Source: Oxytricha trifallax (taxonomy: Eukaryota > Ciliophora > Spirotrichea > Sporadotrichida > Oxytrichidae). From it: a DNA stretch of 64,000 nucleotides. Both the position numbers and the translations under genes were made by a program. This document shows, piece after piece, positions 26,462 through 38,611 of the stretch (position 1 is the first letter of the stretch; each line of letters opens with the position of its first letter). The notes beneath the pieces were generated by a model. The model saw only the letters and a program-made list of their open reading frames with translations, had not been told where the DNA came from and ran no database searches. The stretch is taken from positions 25,035 through 89,034 of the forward strand of contig ARYC01002623.1 of NCBI GenBank assembly GCA_000711775.1, given 5' to 3'.

Positions 26462-27512
26462 ATGCGAGGTTTGGGGTCTGTTTATGACATTGAGTATATA
26501 GATTTATTGTTTAAGTTGCGTTATAGGTGCGATGATTATAGTGATCATCTCAAACCTATCCTTAATTACAACATATATTGCAAGACTGCTCCATAAATCT
26601 CCTGAAACTGTGAGGTCTCATTGTCTATTAGCATTGAATTTAAAGAGACAGCAGCTTAATTCTAAGCCTAAGAGACCTCTAAAATTTTAGCAGCCTCATA
26701 TCGATTATCTAATTAATGATAAGACTCTTAAATACTGGGCTCACTTCTCTCTGGCCTAGAGAGCTGTGATGTTTCATCGCCAATTTCCTGAGCTTCATAT
26801 CTCTGATTAATCTATAGCGAACATATATAAAAAGAACGGAATATCTTACAAGACAGTCAATCGCATTAAGAGAGTGATTGACTTTAATGTTTCATTTAAT
26901 AAGACTAATTTAAATTATATATTCGATTAAATGCAGAAGTCTTAATAGCATAATATAAAGTTCATACATGCTGATGAAGCTGTATTTACATTCAATACAT
27001 TTATATCAAGGTCTTGGTACAAGAGGTATACTAATATATAAGTTTATGACGAAAAGGTTAAGATATAAACTAATGCAATCCTTGGTGGAATCAGTGAAGA
27101 TAGTGGCCTAGAGACTAATGTTATCCACCCTCGCTCTATAAAGACTGAATAATATATTAAGTTCTTACAATAACTCAGAGGCAAATACGCTGACTAAGAG
27201 ATTATTCTGTTCGTTGATAACTTATCAGTTCATAAAACTAAAGGCTCAAGGAAGGAATATGAAAGGCTAAACATAACACCTGTATTTAATGTTCCTTACA
27301 GCCCTTAGTTTAATGGAATTGAATTATATTGGGGGTTATTGAAAGGCCACTACAAGAAACTTCTACTCTATCACTTAATGCACGACTTGAAAATAGATAC
27401 AGTCGATTTTATAAAGAGTGCTGCTAAAAGAGTCAGCGATGATAAAGCTAAAGTATGCGCAAGAGAAGGGAGATTTTGTGTTTATAAATAAGTTTTAGAT
27501 TTAAACGAATGA
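26462..27512 (+). pseudogene. TBE transposase (42-kDa type, DDE), one frameshift
   Basis: This encodes the element's DDE transposase, which cuts the terminal repeats and joins them to AnT targets. It is 1,051 bp, i.e. one base more than a 349-residue frame. Reading begins at ATG 26462. Near 26570 the frame shifts by one base, judged against the related fragment at 40655, and then stays open to TGA 27510-27512. An N-terminal helix-turn-helix-like segment is followed by the catalytic Asp in FIHADEAVFTF (about 26960), the second Asp in ILFVDNLSVHKTK (~27220) and the Glu in YSPQFNGIELYW (~27320), giving a DD-E triad of the IS630/Tc1-like kind. More than fifteen in-frame TAA/TAG codons are read as Gln. 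Its stop lies 6 bp from the stop of the converging 22-kDa gene. Confidence 0.92.
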
Positions 27513-27518
27513 ATAAAT

Positions 27519-28309
27519 TCACATATTAAATTTGCCCGTAAAGGGATTTCGCTTCTCTTTCTTTTCTTCCTCTTAAGGCTTGCTTGGGCCCATGTTTTTT
27601 GTTTTAGTGCCAGCTCCTGCATCTATGTTCATCTCTTCTGGCTTTTAGAAATCTTTGAAGAGTCTCTTACTCAATTCATGTTTTACTTGAGACTTTCTTT
27701 CTCTGTTTAATTTGCTGCGCTCTTTCATCAAGTAAATAGCAGTAGCAGGTTTTTCTATAAAGTTAGAAGACTAAGCTTACTTGAAATCAAAGGATGCTTT
27801 TAAAGTTCCTACAGCCAGGTATCACTTATTTTAATACCTTGCTTCTCTTTTTCTTCAGGAGAGATGCTGTAGCGTTTCTTATGAGCTTCTTAAATAACTT
27901 CATTTAAGTAATCAGGTTTCAGAGTTCCAAGAACACCAATAAAGAAGTTTCTCTCTGGTAACTTATTAGAGAGCTGTAGCTTTGATGGAAGGTAGAGAGC
28001 TACGTTCGGATCACTCATAGCATCGTCATATAGGTTTGTCACTGATATTTCAAGGTAGTTAGGTATCTCTATCATCCTAATTTCATTAGACTTAAAAGCT
28101 TTTTTCTCTTCACTCAGTAAGGCTTTTAAGAATGAGATTTTAGTTCCTTCCTGGGTTGGCAAGAACAATTTAACTTTAGTTAATCTATTAGTATTAGTTA
28201 AAAGTTTACCTTGCTAAACCAAGTACCTATAGTGGTCCTCTTTACTTCAAAATTTTCCTATTAAATCTTGAGATTAAATTCTCTTCATTGCATCATTCAT
28301 AGACTCCAT
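27519..28309 (-). pseudogene. TBE 22-kDa-type protein gene, broken
   Basis: The small TBE gene of unknown function, read on the minus strand from ATG 28309 (MESMNDAMKR) to TGA 27519-27521. The middle (28168-27890) is open and acidic, with segments such as MIEIPNYLEISV and LYDDAMSDPNVALYLPSKL. The C-terminus is highly charged, with KERSKLNRERKSQVKHELSK and a final EEEKKEKRNPFTGKF. Two lesions are visible: an in-frame TGA at 28247-28249, and a one-base shift near 27805. No membrane segment, signal peptide or known domain is seen. It shares a ~560-bp intergenic region with the divergent zinc-finger/kinase gene. Confidence 0.85.
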
Positions 28310-28867
28310 CTTGCTTCCTCTTTCTAGAAATGTTAATGAAATTTAAAATTATGAATATCCATTCTAAGTTCATTAAAATCTTACTACTAAATAGGGAGGA
28401 CCTACTGGAGGTCTGTCTACCTTGAAAAGATATGAGGAGAAGCATTGAAAAACTTGCTCAAAGTTTTACAGATTGATTTCCATTTTTATCAAACTTTCTC
28501 CATTAAATTGCTCCCAATAATGTTTAATTATTTTAGGAGGTCCTCCAAATTAAGTTCGAACTTTATTAGGAGTTAAATTTTAAGCTAAAACTTAATTAGG
28601 AGCAGATTAAATTAAAAAATGCTTAATAATCTTACCTCAAAATTAAGATCAATCTTGATTTGGAGGACCTCCTAGAGAAACAAAACTTCATTAGGAGTAT
28701 TTTAATTTATTAAAACGAATATATTCTCATAAAATATTTCAACTTACTGTGATTAATTGATTTTCTTTCCTCTCAGCAAAGAATCTACCAGAGTGTCTTA
28801 TACTCTAATTTATGTTTATCTCGGTAGATTTTATCATTATTATAATAAATTATATCAGTAAACTAAA
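28310..28867. promoter_or_regulatory. TBE divergent intergenic region with GGAGGTCCTCC repeats
   Basis: This spacer separates two divergently transcribed TBE genes and so should contain both promoters. It carries a perfect inverted pair, TAGGAGGTCCTCCAAAT (28534-28550) and ATTTGGAGGACCTCCTA (28658-28674), each itself a dyad centred on GGTCC/GGACC. Further partial copies include AGGGAGGACCTACTGGAGGTC near 28395, and TTAGGAG occurs several times (28567, 28599, 28690). The role is inferred; it could be a protein-binding site for transcription or transposition. Confidence 0.55.
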
Positions 28868-30313
28868 ATGAGCGCAAACCTGTTTAGAAGAGCGGCATTA
28901 CTTGGATCAAGCCAATAAAAGTTGTCATTCCAGCAACCAAGAAAAGTAAAGACCAGAGACGCTTGTACTCAGTGGGAGCCTACTTATGACAACTTTTATC
29001 AGTCTAGCTTTGAGATTTAAATATAAGTTAAGTAGGAGGTCATCATAGAAGCTGTGCAAATTGAGAAGGAGTTTAAACACTCCGCCATAGAGCATTAATA
29101 ATTACAAGCCAAAGTTGACTATATATGCAAAGAATGCAATAAATTTTCTCTTACAAGTCAGCTTATAAGAGACACTTGAGAGATATACACAACAATATGC
29201 AAAGGTTATATCTCAAGCATTAAAAGAAAGATGGGAAGTATGTCTGTGAGTTCTGTGAGAGGCCATATTCTCATACTAGAGACCTCAAAGTGCACTTAAA
29301 GAAAAAAGCACAATCAAAGTTTTGTCTTTATTGATGAAACTATAGAGAATAGATTCCTCTAAAAGAGAAGATCAAGAAACCTAATGGAGTCTCTTAGATT
29401 TTAAGTCTAGAAGTAAGTTAAAATGAAGAAAACCTTCAAGAACTTTCCAGTCTCTGAGATCAATGATATCATGGTTAAAATAGAGGCGATGAAGATTCCT
29501 ATATTAAAAATCATTGACTTAGATTCTTGCCTAGAAAGCTATCTCACTCTTGAAGATAAATAGAGAAGAGAGTCATTACAGATGACTAATATGCTTATAA
29601 GATATATCCTTTCAATCACTTCCTTGCTGATGACAAGTTCCAAATGGAAGTTGCTAATGAGTATTATGCTCTTTAAAAGGCAAGGTTAAATGAGTGCAGG
29701 CATATTATCTATCTTGATGCTATTTTACTTGGTAAAGATAATGTAGCCTTCAGGCTTTCTTTATAGAAATGAGTTACAGAGAATTCTTATCTGACAATAG
29801 ATGTCAGAGATAAATTAGCTAGATAGTATAGCAGATAGTGGAGGGGATTAAAGAGCTTCACAAACAAGGTTATGTTCATAGAGACTTAAAGCCAGAGAAC
29901 ATCATGATGAACTTTCAGCCTCTTAGAGCTTATATTATTGACTTCAACAGAGCTCAAAGAGTGCAAGCCTCTGCATAAGGAAATGTATACGGTACTCCAG
30001 GATATTTCGTAGAGAGAGAGGATTGGAGAGATGGAGACACTTAATGGGATATCTGGGCTCTAGCAGTTATAATAATAGAGAGCGACATGCCAAGAAACGA
30101 TTACTTTAGCTGCAGAGGAGAGAGAGATTCTAAGCAGAGAATCAAACAATATCTCGATAAAAATAAAAAAATGGAGGTCTCAAAGAACTTGCATACTCAA
30201 CTATTATCAAGCCAAACTAAGAGAAATAACAAACAATAGAAACAATCAAACATCAACTAAGAAAGATAAAATTCAGAGAACTGCCACATGACTCTAAGCT
30301 TATGTTTGTGTGA
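28868..30313 (+). pseudogene. TBE zinc-finger/protein-kinase gene (57-kDa type), broken
   Basis: Starts at ATG 28868 (MSANLFRRAALLG) and ends at TGA 30311-30313 (SKLMFV), 27 bp from the right terminal repeat. The N-terminal third carries two C2H2-like fingers: CKEC…KRHLRDIH (from ~29126) and CEFC…RDLKVHL (~29250). The C-terminal half is a Ser/Thr-type kinase: a lobe segment ending HIIYLDAIL, EMSYREF at the hinge, HRDLKPEN (about 29877-29900), DFN instead of DFG (29940-29948), GTPGYFVERE and WDIWALAV. Frame changes occur near 29150, 29330 and 29760, and TGA codons fall in the original frames, so this copy is not translatable as it stands. TAA/TAG are read as Gln. The kinase substrate is unknown. 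Confidence 0.92.
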
Positions 30314-30340
30314 AATATTTTAAAAACTCGCTTGTTATAA

Positions 30341-30474
30341 TCACTTAAATTACTAATATTTAAACATAAAACCCCTACATAAACCCTATTAAAACCCTAA
30401 TAAAGTATGCCTTAATAGTCTACTTTTATCAATCAAAAACTCAATCAAATTACTGAAAGGGTTTTGGGGTTTTG
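30341..30474 (-). repeat. TBE right inverted terminal repeat (134 bp)
   Basis: The reverse complement of 26324-26457, ending GGGTTTTGGGGTTTTG at 30474 and followed by the ATT duplication. Confidence 0.93.
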
Positions 30475-30477
30475 ATT

Positions 30478-32050
30478 AATATAACAATGCGTACAGTATT
30501 AATATTGAAGAATAATTTAATTTTAAAATTTGAGCATATACACGAGTATAATTATTATTATTATAAACAAGTATTTTATTAATGAAATTAAGCTTTATTT
30601 TATTGTTAATAAGATGAAATTCTCAATTAATTAATAAATGTATTTTACCTGAAATCATTTAGTCATTAAAATTTGTCTAAATTGTAAATGTGCGCATTTC
30701 TTTGCTTTTAAAATCATTGAAGAATATAAGATAACCTATTAAAGAGCGAGTATATGGTAAAAAGACAGTTTCTTTGGATATATGTATTAAAAAAATCTTT
30801 GTTTTTTATAAAAAAAATTATCAGCATTATCTTAAAGGTTGAATAAAGTTTCTGCTAATATCATGTATTTCAAGGGAATTCTTTCACATATATATATATA
30901 GCAGTATAGAGGTATTTAAGTAAATTTTATTTGCCAAAGTACTTAAAACTTTATCCACCACATAAACTCTATTTTTAATTATCGCTTTCTATCTCATTAT
31001 TGAGGAAAAGAACCTAAAATAAAACATCAATATAAAAACGTGGGGATGACTCATGAGATTGGAAAAATTATGATTAATATCTATTTGAAAGCCAATAAAA
31101 TAAGGCATCATTTAGTCTTTAATTAATTCCTTAAATTTACCTAGTAGAAATTTGCAATATTCTTAATTATTAGCTTTAGTATACTTTGGCAAGAACTAAT
31201 TTCTTCCAATTAATTAATTTGGATAGCAGATAAAGTACCTTAGTAATTACTTGATAATTTGGCTAGTACTTTTGTAAAATGTCTTTTTTTACAAAAAAAA
31301 TCACATGTATTTAAATGGAATATAATACTTACTAAATAATCGAATATGCTTGACCAATAAATTATGACAGTTTAGGATAATTATATTTGCAATGATCATA
31401 TTCATTAGTGAACCATGATACATGACTGTTAACTATATTTCTTTGCTATAGTAACTTAAATAAGAAAATAAATATATTTTAATAACTATTGAATTTTAAT
31501 AAGTGAACTTCTAAATTCCATAGCACTTTGGAGGAGGATTGTAGTAAATAAAAATAATAAAAATGTTTTAAATAAAACTTAATCTTTCAAAACATGTCCC
31601 ATAAATTTCAAGTAAAATATATAATTATTAATAAATTCTTATCATATAATTAAATAAATTCATCATAATTTAATCTAATAAAGTATAGTATATAAAAATT
31701 TTGGATATATTATATTTCTGATAAAAATCTTGGTATCATTTGCCAATCGACTTTGCAATTATTGTCCTCGATTGTGATTATATCTGATATGAAACTCAAC
31801 AGACAGTAATGAACTTTATAATTCCATAATAATATTTATTTCTAATGAAAAGATGTTATAGCATAAGATTGACAAAAATTATATATTTTGGTATTATTTT
31901 GGTTCAAACTTTTATTGAATATTGACAATAGTATAATTATTGTCAAGCCAAAAATAAATATTAGAATTATTTTTGAAATAAAAGACTAGATATCTCTAAA
32001 TTATTACCATAAAATATATAGTGATTTTACTTGTTTATCATATCTTTCAA
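30478..32050. other. AT-rich stretch right of the TBE
   Basis: No supported gene. A short (TA)n run lies near 30890. Confidence 0.45.
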
Positions 32051-32054
32051 TAAA

Positions 32055-32600
32055 TCAACATATTGCTTTTATGTAAAACTTATAATAACAGTTTGTAACA
32101 TATAGTAATTATATGAATTTCCTTAACTCCAAATACTAAAAATGATTTTATTATTATTATATTCTCTAAATTTTTCCATCGATTCTTGTAATTTATACGC
32201 CATTAACATATCTTCTTCCCATAATAAATACCACATTGCTAATATTTAAATTATCCCTTAAATTTTTGTATATTCTAAATTCAAAATCAGTCCTTATTTC
32301 CCATTTATTTTTAAGACTTTTCTAATAGATTTGATTCAAATATATTGATGCTATATTTCGCATTTCTAATGTTTTCCTCCGATTATTTAAAATATTATGG
32401 ATATATCCCAAAAAAATAATATTCCTTTTAATTATTTTGAGTTTATATTTATCTATAAATCTCTTCATCAATAATAAGGAGCATATTCGATCTGCTTTCA
32501 ATTAAAATTTATATAATTTGCTTTCCTTTTAAGGTAACCATTTATTACTAATTTCCGATTATATAAGTACATTAATAAATTTATTATTTAATTTAGTTTA
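32055..32600 (-). other. Coding-like tract, ~175 codons, unassigned
   Basis: The minus strand is purine-rich and one frame stays open from about 32580 to a TGA at 32055-32057 under the ciliate code. The product would be basic, with segments such as MRNIASIYLNQIYQKSLKNK and VFIMGRRYVNGVQITRIDGK. No signal peptide, membrane segment or known domain is recognised. A frame this long is not rare by chance at this base composition, so the support is mainly composition: a charged, non-repetitive peptide against purely A/T-rich flanks. No start codon could be chosen. Confidence 0.25.
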
Positions 32601-33640
32601 AGCCTATTTATATAAAAAATCAAAATACATTGTACTTTTGCACTCTAATGAATATTTAAAAATAATTCTATAAATTTATAATGACTTTTTTAATTGTAAA
32701 ATCAACTTTTGATCCAAAATTAAGCGAAAGTAATTGAAACAAATAATTTTGAATTAAAATTGTATTTGAATTTTCTCATAAAAACTTCCTATTTATTCAA
32801 GTCAAATGAATCTATATTATCATTAGTGGATTAATTGGAATTTTTCTTAACAACTTTTATTTATGATCGAGATAATATATTCTGATTTAATTCTGTATTG
32901 AGCAGATAAATAAAATATTACTTTAAAATGTTTTAAATTGTGAAGATTTAATTGAAATAATTGTAATTAGGTTATGGAATAAGAGACAACGTAATGAGGC
33001 AAAATAATTTTAATGCGTATATTAATTGTTTAAACTATTTTATAACTCTTTACTAGTTGGATAATTTTTATACATTAATGATATTTAATTAGTATCCTAT
33101 AATTTTAAACTTGATATCTATGCGTTTATTAAATGGCTGCTCAGTAAGTTACAGTTTATTATGAGTTTTCTTACAGATAAATATCAAACTGAAGTGAATA
33201 AAGTCTTGTCTATTTGTAATTATATAAGTTAAAATTATTTGTTAATTATAATAATATTATTATAATTGTGGTATCTCTATCGATCTAGAAATTCTAATCA
33301 TTTTTTACTGTTTAATTTTAATGATGGAATATTATCTTTTTTTTGTTTTCGAAATGTGAATTCAATTAATTTTATTCTAGAGATTTCCAGTAGAAAAGTA
33401 TGACTATTTTTAATGTTTAAATATAGTGGTAAATTGCCTACTAATAAATAATTTTTAAAATCATTTTAAATAATATAAATATTATTATAGTTCATCTCTC
33501 CATAAATATAAACTATTTTCATTAACCTCATATTAATCTACATACTTTATATAAATTCAACAAATTTTATTTGAATCTAATAATTACCTAGTTATTTTTG
33601 TTTCGACTGGTTCTTTTTCATTTTATATTTAAACTTAGAA
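32601..33640. other. AT-rich stretch without recognisable genes
   Basis: Nothing supportable seen on either strand. Confidence 0.45.
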
Positions 33641-36050
33641 AATACAACTTACAAAGAGTCCTGAGGTTATTAAAGTGGGATTTGATGTTCCCGTGGCAAT
33701 ATGCTAATGATGATCTAATTGATAAGACTGTTAGTCACTTTGAGGTTTAAGGGGATGTTGATTAACGAGCTTTAATCACTGATTCCCATTTATCGAGAAG
33801 AAATAATAAACAAAGACTTTATGAGTTATTTCAGTCAAAAATTAATATAATGTTCTAGTTCAATTTAAAAATATATTTGTTAATATTGATTGGAAATTAC
33901 GCTTAATGAAGCATTTTTATTAGATTGCATTCTGTAGTACATTGATCCAAATATTGTTAAACCTTGACTATACTATGATAGCCTCCATCTTAATAAATTG
34001 TAATTAAAGCAACTTTTATATTTATTACATTAATATTTATAATGCTAATGAATTCATTAATTTTATGATAAATTAACTGCTAATAGGGATTGTAATACAC
34101 GGAATTGACCTATATTTTCCAGCTTTTTCTCTTTCAAATCTTCAAGATTCTTGGTTGTCTAAATGGTAGTTTGATGTCCTTAACATTATAATCAAAGTAT
34201 TTTTCAAATTAATAACTTGTTTTAGTTGATATTTTATGGAATAACAATTGCCTGTTAGTGTTCTAGTCACAAATGATTTAGTTTATAGTGTTGTTAAATT
34301 TAGTCCATTTCTGTTGGTAGACTGAGTGATTAAGAGCAGTTTCACAACTGAGATTTGTCTTTAACCTTTTCCAAGTAAGATGATCTAGATAACCTAATTG
34401 ACTATCTCTGCTATGTATTTTTGTTGAAAGAATTTCTTTAAAAACTGTAAACAGTTTAAAATGGATTTTATTGTTTATTAAGAATAAATAGTTATTTAAA
34501 TAAAGAAATAACTTCGAAGAAAGTTTACAGTAACATCATGATTTAAATTTTAATTCAACATGATATAACGGTTTCAATATCGCATTATTTTCGAATTGAA
34601 AATTTAATCTTAACTAATCTTGGAATAACGTGATCGTTTTTTATATTACTCACATAACTTAAGTCTCTAAAAGTTATTAGAGGATTAAAACAGGCATTTT
34701 CTTAAAAAATCATTCAATTTTTTAAGTAAAGAGATACCTTTTTATTTTATAAGCACAACTATTCAAAACTGACAATTAAAAGGAACTGGACTTGGTTAAG
34801 TAGAAGTAGGGCTTGCATTAAATAAAGCATGATGGTTTATAATTTATAAAAGCATATTAGTTAATAACAAATATTCTTCGCAGATGGAGAATTTTTATGC
34901 AATAAAATTGTAAGGAAAAAATACCTTTAATTTTATTATTATTCCCCAACTGCTAAGACCACAAAGAGCGCTTTACAGGAACTTCCAATGGTGACATAAA
35001 GAGCAGAGAAGTCAGAAAATACTTTGAAAACGAAAATGATGAGAATTATGAAGATGATTAGAATGTTGAATCTACTTGGAGATATAAATTTTCTATGATT
35101 TTTATAATTATTCATATTATTGTTAATATAATATCCATTATCGCGTATTGTTATGATTTAATTCATCATTTCTTCTAGCTGCATCAGACCTTGATGATTT
35201 GAAAGAATTAATTCATTAGATATTATTAAATCATCAAAGTGGATAGGGAACTATTGGTTGAATGACTAATCTTAAGTAAGTGTCAGTGTTTTTTAAGATA
35301 ACTATGCAAATTTATAAAAATTAAATTTATCTTAGAAAGAAGTCCATTTAGAGTTTATTGGAAAAGATAAGGTCACTATACTAAATCTTTGAAGAATTAT
35401 AATAAAAATATCATTGAAGTCGCTATAGAAAGTACGGAGCTCATTAACAATAGCTCAAATAAATAAAAGGATATGTACAATTTCTTGGGAAAAAAACTGT
35501 TAATAGTTGTATAAAAAACAACGGTGTATTTAAAATTCTTAGTAAACCCAGATATTCCATTTCCTTCATTTTCGAAATGAGATTTGAAAAGTTCATTGCC
35601 ACGCTTTGATTCGAAGCTTATCTTGGGATTTCATAAACGTATAGATTAAAAGATTTTTGTTAACTCATCATAAGGGTAAATATTTAGAAAGTATGTAAAC
35701 CTACCTCAAATATATTAAAGAAATTATTTAAGTACAAAGAATATAATTGTTGAGGTGACCAAACGAGGATCTCCTAGAGCAGTAATGAGAGAATGAAGGA
35801 TGTGATTATCTTAAAAACCATGAAGCAAATCATTATATACAAGTTACCTTATTAACCCAGAGATTTTTTAAAATTATAAACATGTTTTTGAAAGTATTGA
35901 AGATAAGAACATGATACTTACTTATTAATGTACTTACACTAACTATCAAAATTATGATAAAAATCAGCAACCTCCCGCATTAATTGTACATAATAGAGTA
36001 ATTAAAATTCTGAATACCTAGTTTTGAAAGTAGATATAATGAATGATATA
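33640..36050 (+). other. Coding-like tracts, possible membrane-protein gene remnant
   Basis: Several plus-strand open blocks follow each other. Block 1 (33649-33909, 86 codons to TGA) contains VLRLLKWDLMFPWQYANDD and ends with a hydrophobic stretch. Block 2 (about 34940-35202) has an acidic run, YFENENDENYEDDQ, followed by a strongly hydrophobic Ile-rich segment of about 20 residues like a membrane helix. Block 3 (about 35340-35580) reads WKRQGHYTKSLKNYNKNIIE and goes on as a charged peptide to a TGA. Changes of frame separate the blocks. Together they look like a decayed multi-part gene for a membrane protein; it could belong with the similar tracts at 42880-45480, but I cannot show homology. 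Confidence 0.3.
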
Positions 36051-37860
36051 TAACTCAGTAAATTAAAACTTAATAGTTAAATTTTATATGGTTTAAGTTG
36101 CAATAAATTCAAAGAAACAATAGCAGTTGTTATGATATATATTTTCATAGAAACGCTAAATATAATAATAATCCTCAAAAATAAATATATTTATTTCCTC
36201 AATTTTCTCATACATTAAGCATTTTCAATTATAATAATTTTAGAATATGTGTTATTAAAATACTAAAGATCTAACCAATTAAATTTATTCTTAAGCAATG
36301 TATCTTTTAAAACTACCTCCTTCTGACTTTTCTAAAAATCCTAGTTTTCTACAAAATATTTTGGTAGGAAATTAAACAAATTTAGTTGAATATAATAATT
36401 AAATATTTAATTGCATGAATACAATTGATTTATCTTTTCTTAAATTAAACTGACATATTCATTTATTCATTTATTATTGCTTAGTTTTATAAAAATCAAA
36501 TAATTTAATAATTAACAAATAATATTGAATTTAAACTTCTGATCTTTAAATTATTAATAATTAAATCAATCATAAGAGGTTCTTTTAATTTAAAAAGATA
36601 ACTTTTATTAAAGTTGAATAATGATTGATTGATTGTGAATGTTTTTAATTAGGTAAAATTCTAAATAAATTGCTAGATATGGTTATTTTATAGTTTAAAT
36701 ACACCTCAAAGTTTTTCTAGGAATTTTTATATCTATAGCATTTATTAATTTAGATACAGCGCTCTTCTTTTTTGTTATCATCGTTATTTTTTATAAAGAT
36801 GAAGTTATTTATTATTATTTTGTTAACTTCTTCAATCTAACTAGGTTTTTAATTAAATACATAAAACATTTTTAAATATTAATGAAGCTTAATCATTACA
36901 TAAGTTAATAAAAATATTTTAGATAAACTAAATAATTTATATTTTGTATCCAATTAATTTAAACTTTAATGAATGATTTTAATAAAACGAGACTTTTATT
37001 TATCTTTCAGAATGATTATTAACTATCACTTTAACAAGCATTTACCTTCCACAGTATATAACACTTACTAATTAAAGTAAATGCTGTTGCTTTTAATATC
37101 TTTATTACAAGTACAGCCTATAATAAATAATATATTGGTGGCAATCATACATTTCTAGATTATCATATATTTTTAATAGTGCTTAGGCTTTTGCCAAAGG
37201 GTCTCACATGTGTAATCTTAATAATGATGGAATTTATTAATTTGTTTAACTAATATCGTCTCTGCCATAAGAGGCATGAATGAGTCTATCGTTTTCAAGT
37301 TGAGTAGCATCATCATCAACTAATTCATCTTCCTCTATTGATTTAGACAAGATTTTATAATATATATTTATTTTTAATTATTTTTTCAACATTGTTTAAT
37401 CTAATTTTTTGAATATATTTTTGATGTGATACTTTGATGTTGCGAAGGATTTATATTAGGTATTTGTTAAGAAATATTATTCATTCATGAAAATCAATTT
37501 AATATAAAACTCATGGCCAAGATGAAAGAACCTCTTATCATAAATTAAAATACTTGCTTATTAATAAAATGCTAGATAGTAACATTCTGAGCTTGTATCT
37601 TTAAATTTAAAAATTACAATATCAAATTAGTATTCCTAATAAATATCTGAATTAATTGCATTTAAATCAGAAGATTTTTTACTAGATAAATGATGAAAAT
37701 GATATTACTAGATCATCAATATGATTAAATAGTGAAATAATAAACAAAAATAATTACTAGCAAGAAATAGCTAATAAAAATATCAGGGAGTAACTTGAAT
37801 AAATAGAAGAATTTAAGTAATGGTAATTTATATTAGTAAGAAAGTATAGACTGAAAGTCA
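36051..37860. other. AT-rich stretch without recognisable genes
   Basis: No supported coding tract, repeat or hairpin. Confidence 0.5.
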
Positions 37861-37889
37861 GGGGATTGTAATAATTAATATATATTTAA

Positions 37890-38230
37890 TAAGTTTTAAA
37901 GATGTCCAAGTAATTGAACAGACTGTGAATCCATTGCAAGAATCGACTTCACAAAGTAAGTATTTTTCTCTGGAGATTCTTCATTTACATTTTAATTGAA
38001 AATTTTACTCATAGGTACATATAGGCTGCTCTACTGAAGGACACTTATCAGAGCAAGGTTGCAAATGTGAAAACCACCCCATCTCTGCTAATTATTACAA
38101 GGGAGATGGAGAAGTCCATGATTATTCGCGGGTAATGACCGTTGGCGGGTCTGGGGTTAGAGGCAGGTCCTCTCCAGTTGGGCAAGCTGCAACCCATCTG
38201 GCTACCTGACTCTGATCAGGTAATTGATTA
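37890..38230 (+). other. Short GC-rich island with a 60-codon frame
   Basis: About 200 bp (38010-38215) has much higher GC than anything within several kb. One plus-strand frame is open from a TGA near 37999 to a TGA near 38209 and reads GCSTEGHLSEQGCKCENHP, then a Gly/Arg/Ser-rich end, with several Cys. A second short coding-like block (37895-37955) precedes it, separated by AT-rich DNA that begins GTAAGT and ends CATAG. That looks like an intron or eliminated segment, but joining at those ends gives a different frame. A single macronucleus-destined segment is possible. No family is recognised. Confidence 0.3.
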
Positions 38231-38611
38231 TAAATAAATATAATTTTTAAATCTATTTAGACTTAATATCAAAGTGTTTCCGTATTAAAAAGCCCGATTC
38301 TCCTCATTACATTTAAAAATAATATGAATTTAAAAAATTTAAAAGTATATTATGTACAAATTAAAATGCCTTGATATTTGTAAAATTAGAAATATGATTT
38401 ATTAAGTGTGAATAAAATTTTATTGAAAGCACTAATTGAATTTCATATATAAAATTAAAAATTAGTAAAAAAACAAAAATTTCAATTATTTAAAATGATA
38501 TGATAATTTAAAGTTTTTCTTCAATACATTATACCAAAAAAAATAAAAATTCGTAATAAAATATCAAATAATTGGTTACCTTTTTAAAGTAAAAAAGTTT
38601 TATCAAAATAC
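38231..38611. other. AT-rich stretch before the palindrome
   Basis: Nothing identifiable. Confidence 0.5.

Larger units (their letters stand above)
26324..30474 (+). mobile_element. Complete TBE1-type transposon, 4,151 bp
   Basis: A full-length telomere-bearing element. Both ends begin CAAAACCCCAAAACCC, a telomere-like C4A4 tract, inside 134-bp inverted terminal repeats. Between them are a transposase gene on the plus strand, a small gene on the minus strand converging on it, and a zinc-finger/kinase gene on the plus strand, the arrangement known for Oxytricha TBEs (42-, 22- and 57-kDa genes). TBEs are germline-limited and removed during macronuclear development; TBE transposases have been implicated in that genome rearrangement. 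Here each of the three genes carries at least one frame break or stop, so this copy probably makes no complete protein, although sequencing errors in A/T runs could mimic some of these. Confidence 0.97.
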
